From: Streptomyces rugosispiralis
Lineage (GTDB): Bacteria > Actinomycetota > Actinomycetes > Streptomycetales > Streptomycetaceae
DNA length: 64,000 nucleotides
Assembly: GCF_024505145.1 (NCBI RefSeq)
Contig: NZ_JANIAA010000004.1
Span: forward strand, 372,001 to 436,000
Reading direction: 5' to 3'
Part shown: piece after piece, positions 1 through 8,914 of the stretch
Position numbering within the stretch: position 1 is the first letter of the stretch
Layout: the number at the start of each line of letters is the position of its first letter
The notes under the pieces: generated by a model
What the model was told of the DNA's origin: nothing
Database searches by the model: none
What the model saw: the letters and a program-made list of their open reading frames with translations, nothing else
Program-made: the position numbers and the translations under genes

Positions 1-758
1 GCTTCAACGTCAGCGTGGACGGCGCGCCGGGCTTCCTGACCGCGGGCCACTGTGGCAACGCATCCCAGACCTGGACCTCGGACGAGGCCGGGGCCCAGCA
101 GGTGGGCACGGTGCAGGACTCCAAGTTCCCCGAGAACGACTTCGCACTGGTGATGTACGACGACGCCACCACCCAGCCATCCAGCACGGTCGACCTCCAG
201 AACGGCAACACCCAGGAGATCGGGCGCGCCGTCGAGGCGAGCGTGGGCCTGAAGGTGCAGCGCTCCGGCTCCACGACCGGGGTCACCGACGGCACGGTCA
301 CCGGCCTCAACGCCACGGTGAACTACGGCAACGGCGACATCGTCAACGGCCTCATCCAGACCGATGTGTGCGCCGAGCCCGGCGACAGCGGTGGCGCGAT
401 GTTCGCCGAGGACGCGGCGGTCGGGCTGACGTCCGGCGGCAGCGGCGACTGCACCCAGGGCGGCGAGACGTTCTTCCAGCCGGTGACCGCCGCGCTGGAG
501 GCCACCGGCGCGGTCATCGGCGCGGACGGCGGCGGCGCCGGTGGCGGTGACGCGGCGGGTGGTGCCGGTGATGCGGCTGGTGGTGCTGGTGACGCGGCTG
601 GTGGTGCCGGTGACGCGGCGGGCGCGGGCAACGCCGGTGCCGGTGCCGGTGACGCGGGTGCCGGTGACGCGGGCGCTGGCGACGCGGGTGCCGGTGACGC
701 GGGTGCCGTCGCCGGGGCCGGTGACACCGGCAGCGTCGCGGGCCAGGGTCTCAACTGA
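1..758 (+). CDS. Secreted S1-family (streptogrisin/alpha-lytic type) serine protease, 5' end missing
   Basis: The reading frame is already open at the left edge, so signal peptide and propeptide are outside the window. The visible part has the chymotrypsin-fold triad of bacterial S1 proteases: His in TAGHC (codon at 48-50), Asp in END-FAL (138-140) and Ser in GDSGG (387-389), with cysteines placed as in streptogrisins. The expected role is extracellular protein degradation. After the catalytic domain there is no recognisable binding module. Instead about 75 residues of Gly/Ala/Asp tandem repeats run to the stop codon, which is unusual for this family. Residues and fold are seen; substrate preference is not. 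Confidence 0.9.
   Translation, partial: FNVSVDGAPGFLTAGHCGNASQTWTSDEAGAQQVGTVQDSKFPENDFALVMYDDATTQPSSTVDLQNGNTQEIGRAVEASVGLKVQRSGSTTGVTDGTVTGLNATVNYGNGDIVNGLIQTDVCAEPGDSGGAMFAEDAAVGLTSGGSGDCTQGGETFFQPVTAALEATGAVIGADGGGAGGGDAAGGAGDAAGGAGDAAGGAGDAAGAGNAGAGAGDAGAGDAGAGDAGAGDAGAVAGAGDTGSVAGQGLN
546..716 (+). repeat. In-frame tandem repeats encoding the protease C-terminal tail
   Basis: Three near-identical 21-nt units at 546-566, 567-587 and 588-608 encode GDAAGGA, followed by a diverged fourth unit and then roughly five 15-nt units encoding GDAGA or close variants. All preserve the reading frame. The tail is likely a flexible linker or wall-interacting region; that role is inference. Confidence 0.85.
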
Positions 759-871
759 CCCGGCCCATCCCATGAACGAGGTCCCGGGCGCCCTCCTGCC
801 CCAGTGCCCGGGGCCTCCCCTTTCCCTACGGCCCACGGCCCACGGCCCACGAGACCTGAGAGCCTCCGGCC

Positions 872-1636
872 CTAACCGGAGACCGGAACCCCCGCCGCCT
901 CCGCCGCCGCGCCGAGCACCTCGCGCAGCATGGCCGGGGTGAGCCGTCCGGTGAAGGTGTTCTGCTGGCTCACGTGGTAGCAGCCGAAGAGCGTGAGCGG
1001 CGGCCCGTCGTCGGCCGCCCGCAGCGTGGCCCGCGCGCCGTGTCCGAACACCGGCCGGGGCCGGGGCACGACCCATCCGGCCGCCTCCAGGGCGGGCAGC
1101 ACGGCCTGCCAGCCGAACGCGCCGAGCACCACCGCGGTCCGCAGCGTCGGCCGCAGCAGCCGCAGCTCCCGGGCCAGCCACGAGCGGCAGGTGTCCCGCT
1201 CCTCGGGGGTGGGGCGGTTGGCGGGCGGGGCGCAGTGCACCGGCGAGGTGATCCTGACCCCGGACAGCTCCAGACCGTCGCCGCGGTGGGTGGCGGTCGG
1301 CCGGCTGGCCAGCCCCAGGTCGTACAGCGCCGCGTACAGGAAGTCCCCGGCTCGGTCGCCGGTGAACATCCGGCCCGTGCGGTTCCCCCCGTGGGCGGCC
1401 GGTGCGAGTCCCACGATCGCCACCCCGGCGTCCGGTGGCCCGAACCCGGGCACCGGCCGCCCCCAGTACTCCCAGTCGGCGTAGGCCCGGCGCTTGGTGC
1501 GGGCGGTCTCCTCCCGCCACTGGACCAGCCGGGGGCAGGCACGGCAGTCGACGACCCGTGCGTCCAGCTCGGCGAGGGTCTCGGCGCCGGGGGCCTGACG
1601 GGCGGGGTAGGAGCGGTCGGTTTCGGAAGTGGTCAT
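872..1636 (-). CDS. Type 5 (UdgB-like) uracil-DNA glycosylase
   Basis: The 254-residue protein removes uracil and deaminated purines from DNA in base excision repair. It carries the family motif GLAPAAHGGNRTGRMFTGD (about residues 65-83), which is close to the type 5 consensus. Cysteines at the start (DCRACPR) and in the middle (HCAPP, ERDTC) fit the four ligands of the [4Fe-4S] cluster of type 4/5 enzymes. Its ATG overlaps the stop codon of polX by four bases (ATGA at 1636-1633), so the two repair genes are probably translationally coupled. The stop is TAG. Family assignment is strong; exact substrate range is not visible. Confidence 0.9.
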   Translation of the reverse strand: MTTSETDRSYPARQAPGAETLAELDARVVDCRACPRLVQWREETARTKRRAYADWEYWGRPVPGFGPPDAGVAIVGLAPAAHGGNRTGRMFTGDRAGDFLYAALYDLGLASRPTATHRGDGLELSGVRITSPVHCAPPANRPTPEERDTCRSWLARELRLLRPTLRTAVVLGAFGWQAVLPALEAAGWVVPRPRPVFGHGARATLRAADDGPPLTLFGCYHVSQQNTFTGRLTPAMLREVLGAAAEAAGVPVSG

Positions 1637-3378
1637 GTTGGGGGCTGGTGCCCCGTGTCCTTGCGCAGAAAACGCCGTAGCCGGGTGAGCGACCAGGTGT
1701 TGATGACATCGTCCGGGGTCAGCCAGCCCCGCTGGGCCATGCCCACCCCGTACCGCATGTTGTCCAGATCCCGGGTCGAGTGGGCGTCGCTGTCCAGCGC
1801 GAACACCACCCCGTGCGACTTGGCCCGCAGGATGTTGTCGTCCGACAGATCGAGCCGGTCCGGATGTGCGTTGATCTCCAGCGCGGTGCCGGTGCGGGCG
1901 CAGGCGGCGAACACCTCGTCCAGGTCGGCGTCGATACCGGGCCGTTTGCCGATCAGCCGGGTGGTCGGATGGCCGATGACATGGACGTACGGGTTCTCGC
2001 AGGCCCGCACCAGCCGCCGGGTCATGGCCTTGCGGTCCAGGCCGAACTGGGTGTGCACCGAGGCCACGCACAGATCGAAGTCCTCGAGGAAGCCGGGCGG
2101 CCAGTCCACGTCCCCGTCGACGTCGATGTTCAGCTCCACGCCGTGCAGCAGCCGGGTGTCCCCGCGGCCGCGCCCCCGGTCGAGTGCGCGCACCCGCTCC
2201 CGCTGGGCCAGCATCTTCTCCTCGGTCATCTGCTGCATATACAGCTTGGGCGCGTGATCGGTGATGGCGTAGTACGCGTAGCCGCGCCGCTCCGCCTTGG
2301 CGATCATGTCCTCGAGCGATTCCAGCCCGTCGGTGAGGTTGGTGTGGGTGTGCAGATCGCCCCGCAGATCGGACTCCTCGACCAGCCGGGGGAGTTGCCC
2401 ATCGAGGGCCGCCTTGACCTCGCCCCGGTCCTCGCGCAGCGTCGGCGGGATCCAGTCCATGCCGAGCCGGGCGTAGACGTCCTCCTCGCTCCGCGACGCG
2501 ATGGTCTTGCCGCTCTTGGTCTCGAAGAGGCCGTACTCGGAGAGCTTGAGGCCATGGCGCACCGCGATCGCGCGGATGCGGATGTTGTGCGCCTTGGAGC
2601 CGGTGAAGTAGAGCAGTCCGGCGCCCCAGGAGTCCAGCGGCAGGACCCGCAGATCCACCTGGAGCCCCTTCGTGGTGCGGATCGACGTCTTCTTCTGGCC
2701 GTGGGCGATCACCTCGGAGGTGAGCGGCAGCCGGGTGAACGCCGCCATGAACGGGCCGGATTCCTCCGCCGCCACCAGGATGTCCACATCGCCCACGGTC
2801 TCCCTCATCCGGCGCAGCGACCCGGCGTACGCGCACCGCCGGCAGCCGGGCACCTTGGACAGGGCGGAGACGATGTCATCGGCCACGTCCATCGCCTCGT
2901 CGAGCGGGATGCGGTTGCCCGCGGCACGCATCAGCCCGATGCCGTGCAGGATGTTCTCCTCGGACTTCGGCCCGAAGCCCTTGAGGTCGCGCAACTGGTG
3001 GTCCTCGATGGCCTGGGCCAGCTGGTCGATCGAGGAGATCTCCAGCTCCTCGTAGAGGAGCATGGCCTTCTTCGGCCCGAGCGCCGGGATGGCGGTCAGC
3101 TCCCGCACCCCGGCCGGGATCGCGGCGCGTGCCTCCTCGACGGCGGGCATGGTCCCGGTGTGCAGATACTCGACCACCTTGTCGGCGATCGACCGGCCCA
3201 CATTGGGGATGTCCCGCAGCGCCTTCGCGTCGAACTGCGAGATGTCGGCCGCATGGCCGCCGATCGCTCGGGCGGCCTTCTCGTACGCACGCGCCCGGTA
3301 CGCGTCCCCGCCCGTGATCAGGAGCAGATCGGCGTACTCGCGCAGGAGGGCTTCGACCTCCTCGTTGGAGCGAGCCAT
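1633..3378 (-). CDS. polX: DNA polymerase/3'-5' exonuclease PolX
   Basis: The 581-residue protein joins an N-terminal family X polymerase (helix-hairpin-helix region, then the nucleotidyltransferase motif GSLRRMRETVGDVDIL near residues 185-200 with the metal-binding DVD) to a C-terminal PHP phosphoesterase starting near residue 342 (DLHTHTN). This is the usual bacterial PolX architecture for gap filling with exonuclease or AP-endonuclease activity in base excision repair. It is the promoter-proximal gene of a two-gene unit with the overlapping uracil-DNA glycosylase, which makes a substrate/repair pair. Length is typical and the catalytic residues look intact. Confidence 0.93.
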   Translation of the reverse strand: MARSNEEVEALLREYADLLLITGGDAYRARAYEKAARAIGGHAADISQFDAKALRDIPNVGRSIADKVVEYLHTGTMPAVEEARAAIPAGVRELTAIPALGPKKAMLLYEELEISSIDQLAQAIEDHQLRDLKGFGPKSEENILHGIGLMRAAGNRIPLDEAMDVADDIVSALSKVPGCRRCAYAGSLRRMRETVGDVDILVAAEESGPFMAAFTRLPLTSEVIAHGQKKTSIRTTKGLQVDLRVLPLDSWGAGLLYFTGSKAHNIRIRAIAVRHGLKLSEYGLFETKSGKTIASRSEEDVYARLGMDWIPPTLREDRGEVKAALDGQLPRLVEESDLRGDLHTHTNLTDGLESLEDMIAKAERRGYAYYAITDHAPKLYMQQMTEEKMLAQRERVRALDRGRGRGDTRLLHGVELNIDVDGDVDWPPGFLEDFDLCVASVHTQFGLDRKAMTRRLVRACENPYVHVIGHPTTRLIGKRPGIDADLDEVFAACARTGTALEINAHPDRLDLSDDNILRAKSHGVVFALDSDAHSTRDLDNMRYGVGMAQRGWLTPDDVINTWSLTRLRRFLRKDTGHQPPT

Positions 3379-3509
3379 GAGAGCGATTTTAGTCGGCTCT
3401 GGCGATCCCGGTGAGGTGGAGGGATCCTGGTGTCAGGAGCGAAACGGCGATCCGCGCGAGTCGGGTCGACCGGTTTCTGCCGTGTGTTTCCCCGGGTTTG
3501 GGGGAGGTC

Positions 3510-4664
3510 ATGGACGTTGGATTCCTGAAGCCGTTGTTCGACCGCCCCGGTCCATGGGCGGGCGTGTACATGGACACTTCCCGCAGCACGGAGGACGCGC
3601 CCAGGCGGCGCAGGCTGCGGGAGCGGTTCGTGGCGGATCAGCTGACCGGCCAGGGCGCCGACCGCGCCACCTGTGACGCGGTGGTCGAGCGGCTGGCCGG
3701 TGAGCAATGGGCCATGGCGTCCGCGGGACGGGCGCTGTTCGCCACGGACGGCGAGGTGGTGCTCGACCTGCCGCTGGCCACGTCCCCGATCGATGTGGTG
3801 ACGTCCTGGTCGATGCTGCCGAGAGTGGCGCCGCTGGCCGCGTTCCGCGGTGAGTGGCCGGCCTGTCTGGTGGCCTTCGTCAACCAGGCGGGGGCCGATC
3901 TGGAGCTGCGGGACGACACCGGTACCCGCCCGGCGGGCCGCGCCGCGGGCCGGAGAGCGCATGGCCGCGGCCACCGGTCGATGCCCGCCGACCGCTACGA
4001 GTGGCACTACCGCAACCGGATCGGGAACACCTGGGAGCAGACCGCCGACCGCGTGGCCGACGAGCTGATGCGGCAGTGGACGGACGGCGAGGCCGATCTG
4101 CTGATCCTGGCCGGTGATCCGCGCGAGCGCCGGGCCGTACGCGACCGGCTGCCCGAGCCGCTGCGGGCCAGGACGGAGGAGACCCGCCACGGCAGCCGCG
4201 CCGCCGGCTGCTCCGAGCTGCTGAACGCGGAGATCGACCACGCCAGGGCGGAGTACGCCCGCGCGCATCTGGAGACGGTCCTCGACCTGTTCCGCGCCGG
4301 GCGCGGCCGCCCCGGCGGACCGGCCCTGGGCGGACATGACGGCACCGGGCCGCCGAGCAGCGGGGCGGCGGAGGGCGTACCGGCGGTGGTGGAGGCCATG
4401 CGCCGCCACCAGGCGGCCACGCTGCTGCTGGGGCACGCGGGCGGCGATATGCGCCATGAGGTGTGGATCGGGCCTGACGCCGATCAGGTGGCCGTACAGC
4501 GCTCCCAGGCGCGTGCCATGGGCGTCAGAACACCCGAGCCCGCCCGCGCGGACGACGCGCTGATGCGGTCCGCGACGGTGGCCGACACGGAGGTGCTGGT
4601 GGTGCCCGAGGGGCTCCAGGGACCGGCCGGGGGCCTGGGCGCGGTGCTGCGCTGGCACGCCTGA
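3510..4664 (+). CDS. baeRF family 2 (Rv2629-like) protein
   Basis: The 384-residue protein resembles the bacterial archaeo-eukaryotic release-factor-like (baeRF) proteins that include mycobacterial Rv2629, known from dormancy/hypoxia regulons. By analogy with related Vms1/eRF1 proteins it may act at ribosomes, but that is inference. The start is chosen at ATG 3510 because a clear GGGGGAGG ribosome-binding site precedes it; an in-frame extension upstream lacks one. Charged Arg/Glu-rich segments and the stretch ADLLILAGDPRERRAV are characteristic of the family. It is divergent from polX across about 130 bp. Confidence 0.75.
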   Translation: MDVGFLKPLFDRPGPWAGVYMDTSRSTEDAPRRRRLRERFVADQLTGQGADRATCDAVVERLAGEQWAMASAGRALFATDGEVVLDLPLATSPIDVVTSWSMLPRVAPLAAFRGEWPACLVAFVNQAGADLELRDDTGTRPAGRAAGRRAHGRGHRSMPADRYEWHYRNRIGNTWEQTADRVADELMRQWTDGEADLLILAGDPRERRAVRDRLPEPLRARTEETRHGSRAAGCSELLNAEIDHARAEYARAHLETVLDLFRAGRGRPGGPALGGHDGTGPPSSGAAEGVPAVVEAMRRHQAATLLLGHAGGDMRHEVWIGPDADQVAVQRSQARAMGVRTPEPARADDALMRSATVADTEVLVVPEGLQGPAGGLGAVLRWHA

Positions 4665-4790
4665 ACGAACCGCGGGGACCAGGCGCGGAGCGTCAGCGCT
4701 CCGCGCCCGGACGCGCATGACGGCGGCGTCGCGCCTCACCGGGCCGCACCGCACCGTGCGCCCGGACGGGCCATTTCCCGGTGGGGCTGG

Positions 4791-4819
4791 TTGACATGGC
4801 TCGCTCAGCTCTCTACGGT
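4791..4819 (+). promoter_or_regulatory. Vegetative promoter of the GH2 gene
   Basis: A -35 box TTGACA (4791-4796) and a -10 box TACGGT (4814-4819) are separated by 17 bp. Transcription should start near 4826, about 50 bases before the GTG start. Seen in the sequence; activity is inferred. Confidence 0.75.
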
Positions 4820-4822
4820 CCG

Positions 4823-4850
4823 TTGGTTGTTAGGAAACCTACTTAACCAA
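4823..4850. promoter_or_regulatory. Operator-like inverted repeat at the GH2 start site
   Basis: Two nested symmetric elements lie directly on the predicted start site: outer arms TTGGTT (4823-4828) and AACCAA (4845-4850), and an inner TAGG-AAA-CCTA (4831-4841). The core TTAGGAAACCTA resembles palindromes I recall upstream of Streptomyces chitosanase-type genes controlled by ROK regulators, so substrate-responsive repression is plausible. Which protein binds is not visible. Confidence 0.55.
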
Positions 4851-4878
4851 TGCTCTGCCTGCCCCCAGGGAGACATCC

Positions 4879-7644
4879 GTGGTCCTCCGTCCGGCACCAC
4901 TCCGGCGGCGGGCGCGAGCCCGCGTCCGACGCGCTCTGACCGCCTCGCTCGCCGTCGGCGGCCTGCTCCTCACCGTCTCCCTCACCACGGGCGCCGCGCC
5001 CCCGCGCGGCGGACCGGCGGCGGGCGGCCCGACCCCGGTGACCCGGGTGGGCGCGGCCCCCGGCACCGCGACCCCGCTCGCGGGCTTCGCCACGCAGTCC
5101 TCGGCCAAGGTGTCCGACACCCCCGAGGCCATCTCCACCCCCGGCTACCCCGCGACCGGCTGGCACCCGGTCGGGCCCCGGTCGACGGTCCTCGCCGGGC
5201 TGCTCGCGGACGGCACGTACCCGGATCCGTTCTACTCGACCAACCTCAAGAAGATCCCCGCGGCCGACTTCACCGTCCCCTGGTGGTACCGGGGCGACTT
5301 CACCGTGGCCGACCCCTCCCGCCGCACCTATCTGGACGTCAGCGGTGTGGTGTCCGCCGCCGATGTGTATGTCAACGGCGTCCAGGTGGCCACCGAGGAC
5401 CGGATCGCCGGCGCGTACACCCGGCATGAGCTGGACGTCACCGACCTGGTCAGGGAAGGCACCAACACGGTGGCGTTCCGGGTCCAGCCCAACGACCCGC
5501 GCAAGAACCTCACGATGGGCTGGATCGACTGGCTGCAGCCCCCGCCCGACGAGAACATGGGCATCGTCCGCGATGTGCTGGTACGCCGCGGCGGCCCGGT
5601 GGCCCTGCGCGACGCGCATGTGACGACCCGGCTGGACACCGAATCGCTCGCCTCCGCCGAACTCACCGTCAAGGCGCGGGTCCGCAACGACTCCGCCTCG
5701 CCGGTCACCGCCACGGTCTCCGGCACGGCCGGCCCCGCGGCCATCAGCCGCACGGTGTCGCTCGCCCCGCACGAGACCAAGGCCGTCGCCTTCACCCCCG
5801 CCGACTTCCCCCAGCTGCGCCTGGACCGGCCCAGGGTGTGGTGGCCCGCCGGGATGGGCGACCAGCCGCTGTACGACCTCGACCTCACCGCCACCGTCTC
5901 GGGTACCCCCTCCGACACCGCCCACCACAGCTTCGGCATCCGTGACGTCAAGGCGCCGCTCAACGCCGACGGCGCCCGCCGGTACCGCGTCAACGGACGC
6001 CCGCTGCTGATCAAGGCGGGCGGCTGGTCCCCCGATGTGTTTCTGCGCTGGGACGCCCGCTCGGTGGAGGACCGGCTGAAGTACACCCTCGACCTGGGGC
6101 TGAACACCGTCCGCCTCGAAGGTCATATCGAGCCGGACGAGTTCTTCGACCTCGCCGACCGCCACGGCGTTCTGACCCTCCCCGGCTGGGAGTGCTGCGA
6201 CAAGTGGGAGGGCCAGGTCAACGGCGATGAGACGGGGGAGAAGTGGACCCCCGCCGACTACCCGGTCGCCAAGGACTCGATGGCCGCCGAGGCCGCGCGG
6301 CTGCGCGACCACCCCAGCGTCATCTCCTTCCTCATCGGCAGCGACTTCGCCCCCGACGCCACCATCGAGAAGAACTACCTCGATGCCCTCGAGGCGGCGG
6401 ACTGGCCGAACCCGGTGATCCCCGCCGCCTCCGCCAAGTCCTCCCCGAGCCTCGGGAAGTCCGGTATGAAGATGACCGGCCCCTACGACTGGGTGCCGCC
6501 GGACTACTGGTACGCCAAGCGGGAGGGCGGCGCCACCGGCTTCAACTCCGAGACCAGCGCCGGACCCGACATCCCCACCCTGGACACGCTCCGCCGCATG
6601 ATGTCCCCGAGCGAACTGGAGACCCTGTGGCGGGACCCGTCGGCCAAGCAGTACCACCGCTCCCCGTCCGCCACCTTCGGCGACCTCAAGCTGTTCGACA
6701 ACGCGCTGATCGGCCGCTACGGAAAGCCGACCGGGCTGACGGACTACGTGCGCAAGGCGGGGCTGGCGCGGTACGAGGCGGTGCGCGCCCAGTTCGAGGC
6801 GTACGCGCGCAACTTCTCCGACGCCTCCCGGCCCGCCACCGGTGTCGTCCACTGGATGCTGAACAGTGGCTGGACCTCGCTCCACTGGCAGCTCTTCGAC
6901 CGCTACCTGGACCAGGGCGGGGCCTACTACGGCGCCAAGAAGGCCAATGAGCCGCTGCACATCCAGTACTCCTACGACTCCCGCTCGGTGGTCGTGGTCA
7001 ACGGCGAGCACACCGCCGCCACCGGTCTCACCGCCCGGGTCAGCCTCTACACCCCCGACGGCACCCGGAAGTTCGACACGAGCGCCACCGGTCTCCGGGT
7101 GCCGGGCGACGGTGGCAAGGCCACCGCGCTCACCGTCCCGGCCGAGGTGAGCGGGGTGTCCGGCGCCTATCTGGTCAAGCTCCAGCTCACCGATGGCGCG
7201 GGCAAGGAGGTCAGCCGCAATGTGTACTGGCTCTCCACCGAGAAGGACGTGCTCGACTGGGACAACACCGACTGGTACTACACCCCCACCACCTCATACG
7301 CGGATCTGACCGGGCTCGACGACATGGCCGAGGCGCCGGTGTCCGCCACCGCCACCACGACCGGCGGACCGGACTCCACCGCCACCACGACCGTCACCCT
7401 GCGCAACACCGGGAGCGGCCGCACACCGGCGCTGCTCGTGGACGCCCATCTGGTGAACGGCTCGGGCAAGCCGGTCCTGCCCGTTCGCTGGTCGGACAAC
7501 GAGGTGAGCCTGTGGCCGGGCGAGTCGGTGACGCTCACCGCCACCTATCGCACCGCGGACCTGGGCGGTTCGGCCCCCTCGGTGCGGATCTCGGGCTGGA
7601 ACACCGCCACCCGCACCGTCCCCGCGGCCGCCAAACCCCGCTGA
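4879..7644 (+). CDS. Secreted GH2 exo-beta-D-glucosaminidase (CsxA-like)
   Basis: The 921-residue protein starts at GTG 4879, six bases after AGGGAG, and begins with a long Arg-rich signal peptide. It follows the CsxA pattern: jelly-roll domain (around WWYRGDF), immunoglobulin-like domains, a TIM barrel and C-terminal beta domains. The general acid is Asp489 in IGSDFAP, replacing the usual GH2 Asn-Glu pair, and the nucleophile is Glu558 in FNSETS. This GSD variation marks exo-glucosaminidases that release glucosamine from chitosan ends. It has its own promoter and operator-like repeat and no co-transcribed transporter. Function is supported by motif identity; the substrate is inferred from the family. 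Confidence 0.88.
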   Translation: MVLRPAPLRRRARARVRRALTASLAVGGLLLTVSLTTGAAPPRGGPAAGGPTPVTRVGAAPGTATPLAGFATQSSAKVSDTPEAISTPGYPATGWHPVGPRSTVLAGLLADGTYPDPFYSTNLKKIPAADFTVPWWYRGDFTVADPSRRTYLDVSGVVSAADVYVNGVQVATEDRIAGAYTRHELDVTDLVREGTNTVAFRVQPNDPRKNLTMGWIDWLQPPPDENMGIVRDVLVRRGGPVALRDAHVTTRLDTESLASAELTVKARVRNDSASPVTATVSGTAGPAAISRTVSLAPHETKAVAFTPADFPQLRLDRPRVWWPAGMGDQPLYDLDLTATVSGTPSDTAHHSFGIRDVKAPLNADGARRYRVNGRPLLIKAGGWSPDVFLRWDARSVEDRLKYTLDLGLNTVRLEGHIEPDEFFDLADRHGVLTLPGWECCDKWEGQVNGDETGEKWTPADYPVAKDSMAAEAARLRDHPSVISFLIGSDFAPDATIEKNYLDALEAADWPNPVIPAASAKSSPSLGKSGMKMTGPYDWVPPDYWYAKREGGATGFNSETSAGPDIPTLDTLRRMMSPSELETLWRDPSAKQYHRSPSATFGDLKLFDNALIGRYGKPTGLTDYVRKAGLARYEAVRAQFEAYARNFSDASRPATGVVHWMLNSGWTSLHWQLFDRYLDQGGAYYGAKKANEPLHIQYSYDSRSVVVVNGEHTAATGLTARVSLYTPDGTRKFDTSATGLRVPGDGGKATALTVPAEVSGVSGAYLVKLQLTDGAGKEVSRNVYWLSTEKDVLDWDNTDWYYTPTTSYADLTGLDDMAEAPVSATATTTGGPDSTATTTVTLRNTGSGRTPALLVDAHLVNGSGKPVLPVRWSDNEVSLWPGESVTLTATYRTADLGGSAPSVRISGWNTATRTVPAAAKPR

Positions 7645-7751
7645 GCGGCCATGTCCTGAAATCGTGTCGAAAGGAATTTTTTCGGCGAGTCCGATGCATG
7701 GAGCAAGTTCACACTTTTGTATGCTTTCTCCAGCGCGTCGTTCCCTAGTGT

Positions 7752-7768
7752 CGGACAGTCACTGTCCG
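7752..7768. promoter_or_regulatory. Perfect 17-bp palindrome upstream of the 52-residue gene
   Basis: CGGACAGT and ACTGTCCG form perfect 8-bp arms around one central C. The element ends 23 bases before the ATG at 7792, where a repressor would block transcription or a hairpin would sit in the leader. It looks like a TetR-type operator; the regulator is not in view. Confidence 0.6.
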
Positions 7769-7791
7769 TACGCTCACGAAAGGGGCTCCAT

Positions 7792-7950
7792 ATGCACACC
7801 ATGGAGGTTCGCCCGCCGGTACCCAGCCGTTCCAGCAGCAGATGGCGGCGATACGGCCGACTCGCCGCCGCCAACTTCGTCCGGGGTGCCTCGTATGCGT
7901 CCGGCACCGCGGCCATCGGTCTGATGGCGTGGTGGGTGCAGACCCGCTGA
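7792..7950 (+). CDS. Small (52-residue) hydrophobic-tailed protein of unknown function
   Basis: A GAAAGGGG ribosome-binding site precedes ATG 7792. The product has a basic first half (SSSRWRRYGR) and a hydrophobic C-terminal segment (about residues 30-48) that could be a single membrane helix. I do not recognise the family. The good ribosome-binding site, Streptomyces-like codon use and the perfect palindrome just upstream argue that it is a real, regulated gene rather than a chance frame. Confidence 0.6.
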   Translation: MHTMEVRPPVPSRSSSRWRRYGRLAAANFVRGASYASGTAAIGLMAWWVQTR

Positions 7951-8048
7951 CCCGCCCCACGCCATCGCCACGTCCCGAGCCGGAGCCCCTGACCCTGATC
8001 GTCCGCGGTCCGCCGCGACGGCCACTCACGGCCGTCGCGGCGGCCGGA

Positions 8049-8765
8049 CTACGCCTGTGGATGCGGCTGCGAGCGGAAGCGGGGGAAGTGCGCCCCCCGG
8101 TGCTCGGCGCGGGGAGCGCCGGGTCCGCCGAGACTGCTGCGCAACTGGATGCCGTGCATGATCTCGATGATGCCCAGCGCGAGCAGCCAGATACCGGCCA
8201 CCACGGTGAGCGCCGTGATCGAGCCGAAGGGCGCCACGATCAGGATGATCCCGCCCAGGATGGTGAGCGCACCGAGGAACAGCTGCCAGCCCCGGGCGGG
8301 CATGCCCTCACCGGAGACCGCCATGGCGGTCATCATCACGCCCCGGATCAGCCAGGCGAAGCCGATCCACAGCGCGAGCAGCAGAATCGACTGGGCCGGT
8401 CCCCGGAAGCAGAGCAGTCCCAGCAGCACGCTCAGCGCGCCGGTGACGAAACTCAGCACCCGCAGCTGCCTCGGGACATGCGAACCGAAGGCCCCGGCCA
8501 GTTGGAAGATCCCGCTGATCAGCAGATACGCGCCGAACAGGACGCCGATGACGACCAGGGAGGGACCCGGCCACGCCAGCACCATGATGCCGAGCGCGAT
8601 CGCCACCAGACCCGCGGTCACCAGGACCTGCCAGGTGGTGTTGGACAGCATGTTCTGCATCGTGGCGTAGGGGTTGCCCTCATCGGAGGGCCGCTCTCCC
8701 GGCCGGCCGTAGGGTTCCTCTCGTGGCTGCCCGGCACCATGCGGACTGTCGGAGGGGTAAGTCAT
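8049..8765 (-). CDS. HdeD/DUF308 family integral membrane protein
   Basis: The 238-residue protein has a hydrophilic N-terminus of about 45 residues followed by six hydrophobic segments in three paired repeats (LVAIALGIMVLAW, LGLLCF, LTILGGIILIVAPF), the layout of HdeD-like acid-stress membrane proteins. The start at ATG 8765 is supported by GAGGAGG upstream. Molecular function is unknown. It is divergent from a DUF2267 gene, and both families are often found in dormancy or stress gene sets of actinobacteria. Confidence 0.82.
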   Translation of the reverse strand: MTYPSDSPHGAGQPREEPYGRPGERPSDEGNPYATMQNMLSNTTWQVLVTAGLVAIALGIMVLAWPGPSLVVIGVLFGAYLLISGIFQLAGAFGSHVPRQLRVLSFVTGALSVLLGLLCFRGPAQSILLLALWIGFAWLIRGVMMTAMAVSGEGMPARGWQLFLGALTILGGIILIVAPFGSITALTVVAGIWLLALGIIEIMHGIQLRSSLGGPGAPRAEHRGAHFPRFRSQPHPQA

Positions 8766-8914
8766 GGTCGTCCACCTCCTCGGGGGGACAGGATGGCCGT
8801 AGCCCACAGATCCATCGTCCCTCCGTGCCGGTTCCAGCGCCTCGCGGGCGGTGGAACCGCATGGCAAGGTGGTGGTGAGGCCGTGTCCTGGTGCGTGTCA
8901 TAGGGAGGCCCGAC

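Noticed and set aside
872..2836. Single 654-residue fusion of the glycosylase with upstream sequence
   Set aside because: The upstream part is an alternate frame of polX; the glycosylase has its own ATG overlapping the polX stop codon.
7665..7690. Intrinsic terminator after the GH2 gene (CGAAA ... TTTTTTCG)
   Set aside because: The stem is only about five base pairs, with the T-run inside it; support is too weak.
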